64,000 nucleotides of DNA from the NCBI GenBank assembly GCA_014898425.1, contig RCSZ01000011.1, forward strand, positions 928,501-992,500, given 5' to 3'. Below are positions 56,095 to 64,000 of the stretch, in pieces. The first letter of the stretch is position 1, and the number at the start of each line of letters is the position of its first letter. The notes under the pieces are model-generated. The model saw only the letters and a program-made list of their open reading frames with translations, did no database searches and was not told the origin of the DNA. Source of the stretch: Botryotinia globosa (Eukaryota; Ascomycota; Leotiomycetes; Helotiales; Sclerotiniaceae). Both the position numbers and the translations under genes were made by a program.

Positions 56095-58107
56095 ATGCAG
56101 GACTTTATTGATTTGATAAGTTCGAGTCCAGAGCCAGAACTTCCGAAGACTCGCGCCAAAGTCGCACCTATCATCGCTCCCAAAGCTCCACTCAAAGATC
56201 TATCACTGAATATCCCTAGACCGCCGACAGTCCAGCTCTTTGATTTCAGTTTTTCCAATTTCGATAATGCGACTAGTATTGAGACAGCGAATGCCCCGCC
56301 ACCAAATCCGTCGATACGATCTCCCAAAGCAAAAGCTTCCAAGATAGTACAACTCGATGATGGCAATGAACTCCAATTGTGGTCTGATGATTTCGACACG
56401 ACCATTGGTTCTGTATTGAATAGTTCATCTGCAAAGCGGGATATTGGAGCCTCGAAGCAGCGACAAGACGACAATGCTCCTATCGAAATAACAGATTCAG
56501 ATGACCCATTTATCTCTCCGCCACCTGCGAAACGACAGAAAGAATTACCACCAAAAGATAAAGTACCGAGGGCGGCAGGCGGATACAAACGCACTGTTTC
56601 GAATATTGAGTCCCTCCGAACAAGTATAGCAGGGCCACGCAAATACAGTTTAAATAGATCAAACTCTTTGGGGGCAGACCCTTTATTGTTTACAAGCTCG
56701 CCGGATGTGTCCGCTGCTCGTTCGAAATATGGCAAGGGAAAGTTATCTTCCATTCGATATGACGACGATGATGATGACGAAGTAGAGATACCACGGAAGA
56801 AAGCCAGCAAGCCAATATTTTTGGATGTCGAAGATGAAGATGACTTTCCATCCATTGAGAATATGAAATCCTGGAATCCGCCACCAAGGCGACCGAAAGC
56901 GATTGAAGAGCCAATGCTACATCATTATGATGATTCCACACCCGAGAAGAAGAAGAAGCGAGAGAAGGTTGATAAATCTAAAGAAAAGGCTTCGAGTGCA
57001 GCAGAAAAGAAGGCGGCAAAAGATGCTGAGAGGGAGCAAAAGCGTATCGACAAAGAGTATGCCAAAGCAGAGAAGGAGCGAGAAAAAGAAAAGGCAAAGG
57101 ATCTGGCTAAGGTTAACGTCGATCGTACCAAACCCGAAATTTCGACTCCGGAAATGATTGTTGATTTGCCTTCATGTATTCAAGATAAAAGTCACATGGC
57201 ACTGAGAACTAGAATCGATGTTTTACTGAAGGAATTGGACGTTCAGCAGTCGCAATGGGAGAATTCAGATCTAGTCATCAAGTGGCGTCGAAAGGTCATT
57301 TCGGAATACAATGAGGAAAGTGATATATGGGAACCCAAACCACGGCAAATCAAGGACGAAAATCACATTCTATGTATCATGCCAGCTAAGAAGTTCGTTG
57401 ATATGGCTTTAGGAAGAGGAGATGTGGATCTAGATACTCATGTTTCTATCCTCAAATCACAATTCGAATCATGCAAGTTGATATATCTTATTGAAGGTCT
57501 GACTGCATGGCAAAACAAAAATCGGAATATAAAAGACCGACAGTATCAAGCTGCCGTGAGAAGTCGAATCCCAGAGGATGAAGTGGCTAGTAGCAGTAGC
57601 AATCAGAGGAGGAAAGCAACACACGCAGACGAATACATTGAAAACGCAGACAGCATCATTGAAGACTCTCTACTCAAACTAGAAGTCCTCCATAAAGTAC
57701 AGCACCGTTTAAGTACCAACACACAAGATAGCGCAAAATGGGTCGCACAATTTACCAAGCACATATCTACAGTTCCATATCTAGCCCAACGCGAAGCTCT
57801 CGGTTTGAATTTCTGCATGGCGGACGGTCAGTTCAAATCTGGGAAAGATAATACAGATACGTATATCAAAATGTTGGAGGAGATACATCATGTTACAGAG
57901 AAGATGGCAGAGGGAATAGTAGCTGAATATCCTACCCCTCAAGCCCTGTTACAGGGTTTCAAAGAAAATGGCTCGTCGGCATTAGAAGGGTGTCGAAAAT
58001 TGGCGAACAAGAATGGTGCGCTTACGGATACGAAGATTGGGAAGGCAATTAGTAGGAGGGTGTATAAGATTTTCATGGAAGAGGATCCGGAGAGTTTTGA
58101 TATATAG
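56095..58107 (+). CDS. EME1: Crossover junction endonuclease subunit EME1 (ERCC4 domain)
   Basis: A single-exon gene of 670 residues; ATG at 56095 (ACAATGCAGGAC). The N-terminal half is disordered and acidic (FIDLISSSPEPELP at the start, an IEITDSDDPF SUMO-interacting-like motif near residue 130) with a long Lys/Glu helix (~285-345). From ~residue 370 it shows the degenerate ERCC4 nuclease fold of Eme1/Mms4 (DLVIKWRRKV, LCIMPAKKFVDMAL, CKLIYLIEGLTAWQN) followed by a tandem helix-hairpin-helix-like C-terminus (TEKMAEGIVAEYPTPQALLQ). The catalytic ERKxxxD motif of Mus81 is absent, as expected for the non-catalytic partner. Eme1 pairs with Mus81 to cut branched DNA at stalled forks and recombination intermediates in the nucleus. 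Confidence 0.88.
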   Translation: MQDFIDLISSSPEPELPKTRAKVAPIIAPKAPLKDLSLNIPRPPTVQLFDFSFSNFDNATSIETANAPPPNPSIRSPKAKASKIVQLDDGNELQLWSDDFDTTIGSVLNSSSAKRDIGASKQRQDDNAPIEITDSDDPFISPPPAKRQKELPPKDKVPRAAGGYKRTVSNIESLRTSIAGPRKYSLNRSNSLGADPLLFTSSPDVSAARSKYGKGKLSSIRYDDDDDDEVEIPRKKASKPIFLDVEDEDDFPSIENMKSWNPPPRRPKAIEEPMLHHYDDSTPEKKKKREKVDKSKEKASSAAEKKAAKDAEREQKRIDKEYAKAEKEREKEKAKDLAKVNVDRTKPEISTPEMIVDLPSCIQDKSHMALRTRIDVLLKELDVQQSQWENSDLVIKWRRKVISEYNEESDIWEPKPRQIKDENHILCIMPAKKFVDMALGRGDVDLDTHVSILKSQFESCKLIYLIEGLTAWQNKNRNIKDRQYQAAVRSRIPEDEVASSSSNQRRKATHADEYIENADSIIEDSLLKLEVLHKVQHRLSTNTQDSAKWVAQFTKHISTVPYLAQREALGLNFCMADGQFKSGKDNTDTYIKMLEEIHHVTEKMAEGIVAEYPTPQALLQGFKENGSSALEGCRKLANKNGALTDTKIGKAISRRVYKIFMEEDPESFDI

Positions 58108-58914
58108 GGGTGTGGAGTTTGGGTCTTAGGGCATATGTTCGGGGGTTTGGGATGAGGGGATGGGCAGGATTATCAATGTGTGGATCTTGGAAGGGGGCAA
58201 TACTAAAGTCTCACTCTGCAACAAGGGATTCGGTGTTTTTTCGTGGTACCAGAGTCGTCGGGCTCAAATTTAAAAGGAGTTTTAGGGTCTATGATTTCTC
58301 GGTAGAGAGTTTACGCGGTGAGAAGTATTAGATTGGTGTTGTGCTTGTATCGTTATCTACTAGGAGCGCAAAGTATTTATTGTCTTGCGATGAATGAATA
58401 TTCACGCAAGATACATCATCGTAATTCTTCATAATTGTTTTCCTTTCCCAAAGACGTGTTTGTATTATGTATGCTAGCGAGGAACAGTTATCACTTGGCC
58501 GAAATGCAACCGCAGAGAAAGATTCAGGACACGGTTCCGTCTCTCTCTCAAGAACCCATCAAAGTTATTAATTAAAAAGAAAATAAATCTACGCATTCGA
58601 AAATATTCGGATTTAGAGCCATCTCCAGACTCGATAAAGAAAGGTATCTGTCTCCATGCATGTATCATAATTCCATATCAAACCTCCATTTCCTGAGTCT
58701 GTCATTCCGAATGTCCTCGTAACCGTGGGCCCAGATGGGATAATAGCTAGAAGTATCCGACTTCTGCTTTATGTACCAAGCTATCCGTGTTCCTCCGATT
58801 TCCTAAGCCTTCCCTTAAATATCCGTCCCTTTCCTTCCTGAATAGTTTGATACCGTGAAGAATATCTCCCAAAACCTGATCCAAGAGAAGTTTAAAAGTA
58901 AAATAAACAAATCA
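58108..58914. other. Convergent intergenic region
   Basis: 0.8 kb holding the 3' UTRs of EME1 and of the convergent charged-protein gene. Short frames only; no gene seen. Confidence 0.45.
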
Positions 58915-59544
58915 TCAGACTGGGAGCTCCTCAATCTCATACTGTTCGTCGAACCGTCTATTGGCTTCCCTCCTAGCTCTCCTTTCTCGACGTCGTCGAT
59001 CATCTTCATCGTGAGTATCTCGTCTTGTTCTCTCATGTGAATCATATCCATATCCATGTGCATGTGCATGTGCATGTCCATGCCTCGGCCCTCTCGTCTC
59101 TCTCCTATCTTCTTCTTCTCTAACCCTCTCCCTTCGATGTCGATACGCCCTTTCATCATCATCCTCCACATCCCTCCGTCTTCTCTCCTCCTCAAGCCCC
59201 CTATCATCCCTCCTTTCCCTTTCCCTTTCCCTTTCCGATTCCTTCTCTCTCCTCTCCTTCTTCTCCTTAACCACCCTCTCATCCCCCTCCCCCTTCCCAT
59301 CAAAAAACCCCCCACTCTCAAGCATCTGCTCCATCCCCACCACCGTAGCCGCAGCAGCCATACGACTCTTCCACGGTCCCCCCTCCGTCAACAACGTAGC
59401 CCCAATCGCCAACCCCATCATCCCCAACGTCGCCGCTAGATTTTTCGGCGTCACTTTTTTTTTCTCATGACGAGTATCTCGTCGAGAATGGGAATGAGGA
59501 TGTGATTTCTCATTTCGAGAGCTGTGGTGCTGATGTCGTGACAT
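58915..59544 (-). CDS. Small charged protein with a central glycine/alanine hydrophobic segment
   Basis: A 209-residue single-exon frame beginning with ATG 59544 (MSRHQHHSSRNEKSH). The order is a His/Ser/Arg-rich basic N-terminus (~1-30), a Gly/Ala-rich hydrophobic segment (~35-75: AATLGMMGLAIGATLLTEGG and MAAAATVVGMEQML, glycine-zipper-like), then an extremely charged Arg/Glu coiled segment with ERERERER-like runs and an Ala-His repeat (HAHAHAHGYGYD). It resembles fungal proteins of unknown function that have Gly-zipper segments in charged surroundings. I do not recognise a function. The reverse strand also has an open frame here because of the GA-rich codons, but the minus reading starts with a proper ATG and has a clear segment structure. 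Confidence 0.6.
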   Translation of the reverse strand: MSRHQHHSSRNEKSHPHSHSRRDTRHEKKKVTPKNLAATLGMMGLAIGATLLTEGGPWKSRMAAAATVVGMEQMLESGGFFDGKGEGDERVVKEKKERREKESERERERERRDDRGLEEERRRRDVEDDDERAYRHRRERVREEEDRRETRGPRHGHAHAHAHGYGYDSHERTRRDTHDEDDRRRRERRARREANRRFDEQYEIEELPV

Positions 59545-60580
59545 CTTGAATTTGCTTTTGACCTCGGTCTTGGTCTTCGTCTTGGTCTTGACGTTGTAAC
59601 CTTATATTTCTGTAGAACTTATCGTTCTCAATGCGCAAAAATCGCAATAAACTCAAATCAACAAGCAAACAACAAGAACTCTCAAAGATCATCCAAAAAC
59701 ACCCATCCAAAAGAATCTGACTCCTTCACACAAAATCTTTCTTTATAAACAAGTCACAAAACCACATTCACAAACCTCACAAAATCGCCAGCAAAGTAAA
59801 ACAAATGAATCACAAACGCGGCTGAGCCGCTGCGAGCCGTTGCCTGATGATCTCGAGTGGATCAATCGTTGTGGCGGGGGCAAACGAGAACCTATGAAAT
59901 TTTTCCGATCCCTCACTTGTTCAGGTGTGAAGAAATCTTCCAACGTGTGAACTTATTACTGTGTGACTGACTCTCAGGCTGAATAATCCTCGGTGAGCAC
60001 CTGGGCAACATGTGTGAATGGATGAGATGGAGATTTGTGGGGTTGTGCTGATATCATGTGAAGATTTTCGGGGGTGTGGAGGCTGAATATCTGTTTTTTT
60101 GCTCGCGATAAGAGGTGTAGGTGTAGATGGAGGTGTAGATGGAGGTGTAGATGGAGGTGTAGATGGAGGTGTAGATGGAGGTGTAGATGGAGGTATAGAT
60201 GTAGGTGTAGGTGTAGGTATAAACTTGTGAATTTGTGGATTTGGGTAGGAAGATGGGCGGATTTTATGGAGAGGGGTTGTGAAGGATTGCATTCGATTTT
60301 ATGAGAGATGCTGTGTGGGTGTGGGTGTGGGTATGGGAGGGTTGATGTAGGGAATTTGTTTCTTATTCATTTGCTTTGTTAGATATCTTGGTATCTTACT
60401 TGGATATCTATCTATCTATCTATCGTTACAGGTTATTCGATCTAGGAATAAGACATTGCTACCAAGGTAGTAGGTGATCTGATTTCATGTACACGTGATA
60501 TAATACGATTTCATGATCACGCAACCAAACATTCTTTCAACTCTCCTTTTCCAGTTATCTCACTTTCAAACTCTCTTCAT
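59545..60580. other. Intergenic region with minisatellite
   Basis: About 1 kb up to the AT-rich block. It contains the leader of the charged-protein gene, a 12-bp tandem repeat at 60120-60203 and a (TATC)n run near 60405-60424. Frames through the repeat (Ser-Thr-Pro-Pro runs) are artefacts. Confidence 0.5.
60120..60203. repeat. 12-bp tandem repeat GGTGTAGATGGA x6-7
   Basis: Six perfect copies of GGTGTAGATGGA followed by a degenerate seventh (GGTATAGATGTA). Confidence 0.93.
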
Positions 60581-63500
60581 CGATAAAATGTATTTCATTG
60601 AATTTTAAATAATATCTTGATCTTTTTAATAGTGTTATAGCTTATTAATAATCAAGTTTTTTTCAATCAATTAGAATTAATTAGGGATTAGAAGGAATAT
60701 TTATCTCCTCAAAAATTTGAAAATATTTGATTATATTTTTAATAAAGATCTGAAAACCTTTAATAAAAAAACTTCAAAAGTATATTTATACCTTTTAAAT
60801 CTAATTTATTTAAAAAGTAAATATATAATTCGAAAGCTCTGATTTTCTAATATTTTATAAATCTATATAATAACAATATATTAATTAATTGAATTTAAAT
60901 ATTATTAATAATATTTGAATTATTATTATTAAATTATAATAAAAAAAGTTATAATAAATTTTGAAATAAATATCTTCTATTCAATTTCTATTAATTCCTA
61001 TCTCCTCCTAACAACTCTTTTCAATTCTCAATCCCTATCAACTATTATCAACTCCTATCAATACTTAAACATCTATATCTTTATTTATAATAATTAAAAT
61101 AATTAATATTCCAATAATTAATATTTTTCTAATAAATCTATTAAATATATTATTATCAACAAATCTATTAAATATACTATTATCAACAAGTTTATTAAAT
61201 ATACTATTATTATTTAATCCATTATTATTATAATTATCAAATATTGAATTTAAATCTGAAACTTTTAATAATCCTATTTCATTTGATAGAATATATTAAT
61301 ATAAATTTCAATATATATTGAAATTTATAAAAAATAAAAGAGTATTTTTTAATAAATTTTTAATTAATTAAATTTCAAATAATATTTATATTAGATTCAA
61401 TACTATTTCTAAAATATAACGAATGAGATTTAGAAAGATTTTAAATAATATATTTATTAAAAATATATTATATAAGAATATCTTCCCAAATTATTTCAAA
61501 AATATATTAAAATAAGAATTCATTACTTTTTTTATCAAATCAAAGCTTCAAACTTTTGATATAAATATTCCTTCAAGCAAATTTTATAATATCAATTTTT
61601 TTAATATTAATTAATTAATAAAAAAAAAAGCTTTAATTTAATCTTTTATTTTTACAATTCTTATTATCAACAAATATTTTCATCATTTTAATTATTTAAA
61701 TAAATCAAATATAAAAAACTAAAATTAATGAATTTATATAATTATTAATATAATAATATATACTTGATTCAAATATTAATTAAATTATTTATATAGTATA
61801 TTTAATTTCTATTTGATAGATTGTGAAATTAAGTATTATTATATTCAAATATTTTTTAGTTTTGGAATTTGTAATAATTATAATTATTGTAATAATCAAA
61901 TGAAATATATGGTTTTTATAATTAAAAAGAAAATCAAAATATAAAGAAATTATTTATAAATAGTAATTATTTATAATAATTTTAATTTCAAGGAGATTAA
62001 AAAAAATGAAAGTTTTAGTTATATTAAAGATATAAAAAATTTGATTATAGTTATATTTATTTTTTATTTAAAGTTTTTATTTCTAAAATTCAAACAAACT
62101 ATATACAATTCTATAATTTCTATAAATTTCTAAGATATTCTTAATTCTATTAATCTTGTAATAAATCTATTCTTTTATCAAATAAGTATTCATTTTATAT
62201 ATAATATACTTAAATATATATTAGGAGATATTATTTAATTAATATTTTAGAAAACTAATTTATACTTTAAAATGTTTTATATAGAATGTATTCCTATTAA
62301 TAAAATAAAATATTAATAATTTAGTGATATTTATATAAATAAAGGAATTATAGATAGAATATACAAGATTTATAATAATATTTTCAAGATACAATTAGTT
62401 TTTTTAGAGTTTAATGAATCTATATTATTTGATTATATTATTAATATCAAATTAATTTATAATAATCAATTTATAATAGCTTATATATAGATTATTAAAA
62501 TTTAGTAATTTGAGTTTATTAATTCTTATAAATATAGAGAATGGATATTTGGATTAACTTTATGGTTTTATATATTTATAATTGTTTAGGATATTATAAT
62601 TCATATTTATTTCAAGCCTTTTTCTAACGAAATTAGTTTTCATTATATACAAATTAATCTTTTAAATTTAAAACGAAAAGAGTAAAAAAAAGATTTATTC
62701 AAATATTATCAAATATATTTTTTATTATTTCAAATATTCAATGCAAAAATTATATTATTATTTTATTATATATTATAAAAATATCTTGAAATAATTAATA
62801 ATATATATTAAATAGGAGAGATAATTGAATTTATTAAAAAAACTATTCAAGGTATAATACTAATTAAGTTTTTTAAAATAATAGAAATAATTTAGTAAAA
62901 AGTTTTTATTTAAAAAGATTGGGAATAAAAATAAAGGAATTAATACAAACTATATTATTATATATTGTTTATTTCAAAAGATAGAGATATATATAATAAT
63001 CAATAAAATTATCAAATATAATAATATTAGTATTATATATTGGGTAATAGATTTACTTATATTCTTATTCTAAGGAATTGATTAAGTTAAATATAAAAGG
63101 GAAATACTTTATTATAAATAGTTATTTATACTAAAGGTATATTTTTTTGAATTATAATATAAAATATTTGTTTCATTTTTTATCAATTGATTAAGAAAGT
63201 TGTATATATATAAAGCTATTGATTTTATATAAGAATATATGAATTTTAATTATTAAATTAATATATAATATTATAAAAACTTAATTTATGATATAAATAA
63301 AATATTTGATTATATTTGTTTAATAAACATTTTTTAATATATTCTCAAAAAAAAGATTGAGAATATATTCAAAAAAACTATATTTGAAATATATATAATC
63401 TATAATATCAAAAAAGATATTCTTTTTTTAATTATAAGATTAACTCGAAATAATAAAAACAATTTCAAACTTATAGATTTCAAAAAAGAGATTTATTTAT

Positions 63501-64000
63501 TCAAAATTTTTTAGAAAAATAAAAAAAATATATTAAAAACAAAAATAAAATTATTTAATAAATAATATATAATCAAAAAAAAAACTTCAAAATATTATTA
63601 TTAAAGATGTAAAAAAATTAATTCAAGTTTTATATATATTATTAGAATTTTTAGATATTATAGTAAACTTTATTTAGATATTTGAATATATAATTAATAA
63701 TGATATATATAAAGTTTTAAAATAATTTAATATGAATTTATTATTATTGATTTGATTTAATATTTAATCAATTCGATTTTTAATAATCTATTAATTCCTA
63801 TTATTTTCTATTTTCTCTTATTAGTTCATATCAATTCCTAAAATATAAATTTGAAATATTATAAAAGATAATTAATAAATATATTTAGATTATATTTATA
63901 TAATATAAAATTTATTTATTTCGATTATAGTTAGTTAAATCTTTGATTATATATAAAAACCCTTTAAATCAATTTTTATATAATTAGAATTGAAAAAGTA
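60581..64000. other. Extremely AT-rich block, likely RIP-mutated repeat DNA
   Basis: From about 60,580 to the right end G and C almost disappear; runs of TTTATTAATA-type sequence fill all frames with stops and no open frame over 60 codons remains. Remaining C is mostly in TC/CC/CAA islands and CG is nearly absent. In filamentous ascomycetes such blocks are transposable elements hit by repeat-induced point mutation (C-to-T at CpA), often at subtelomeres or centromeres. I could not identify the original element: no reverse transcriptase or transposase motif is readable. The boundary with normal sequence is sharp (within roughly 100 bp). Confidence 0.8.
61137..61217. repeat. 27-bp tandem repeat, three copies, in the AT-rich block
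   Basis: Units of TCTATTAAATATAYTATTAT followed by CAACAAR: two copies differ by two bases, the third is degenerate at its right end. Confidence 0.75.

Noticed and set aside
56025..56855. 276-codon minus-strand frame
   Set aside because: Antisense to the disordered N-terminal half of EME1; composition mirrors the sense Ser/Asp/Pro codons.
63900..64000. Telomere at the right end
   Set aside because: No TTAGGG/CCCTAA repeats are visible; only AT-rich sequence.

Overview
This window is nuclear DNA from a filamentous ascomycete (Pezizomycotina). The evidence is short introns (46-129 bp) with GTRAGT-like donors and CTAAC/CTGAC-like branch sites, a Zn2Cys6 transcription factor, a fungal NLR-type STAND protein, a septation-network scaffold, a secreted EF-hand protein of the Ssp120 type, and an abrupt switch to an extremely AT-rich block at the right end that looks like repeat DNA mutated by RIP. 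The protein style suggests Leotiomycetes (Botrytis/Sclerotinia-like), but that is inference; no search was possible.

Left part (1-32 kb) is mostly conserved housekeeping. In order: a Cdc11/Nud1-like leucine-rich-repeat scaffold (cut by the left edge), a peroxisomal enoyl-CoA hydratase/isomerase ending in SKL, the N-glycosylation mannosyltransferase ALG2, an FAD/NAD(P)-type oxidoreductase-like protein, a small four-exon SAM-domain gene, a 1733-residue kinesin, a 5.9-kb gene-poor stretch full of simple repeats, then ORC6 head-to-head with a secreted EF-hand (Ssp120-like) gene, and TYW2/Trm12 of wybutosine synthesis. The middle (32-44 kb) has one DENN-domain coiled-coil protein and a tRNA-Trp(CCA) in otherwise apparently empty sequence.

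The accessory part (44-55.4 kb) holds a secreted intradiol dioxygenase gene broken by three frameshifts, a five-exon Zn2Cys6 regulator, a CocE/NonD-family hydrolase gene with a frameshift, an in-frame stop and a lost splice acceptor, and a fungal NLR (HeLo-like N-terminus, NB-ARC-like NTPase, TPR). The NLR is divergent from the crossover-junction endonuclease subunit gene EME1, and a charged 209-residue protein follows. From about 60.58 kb to the end the sequence is almost pure A+T with no open frames.

Gene models below were spliced by hand, requiring GT/AG sites, frame agreement and total length divisible by three. Residue positions are approximate. Cooperation between neighbours is not expected for most of these genes; the one plausible functional grouping is the aromatic/ester catabolism remnant (dioxygenase, hydrolase) around the Zn2Cys6 regulator, which appears to be decaying.
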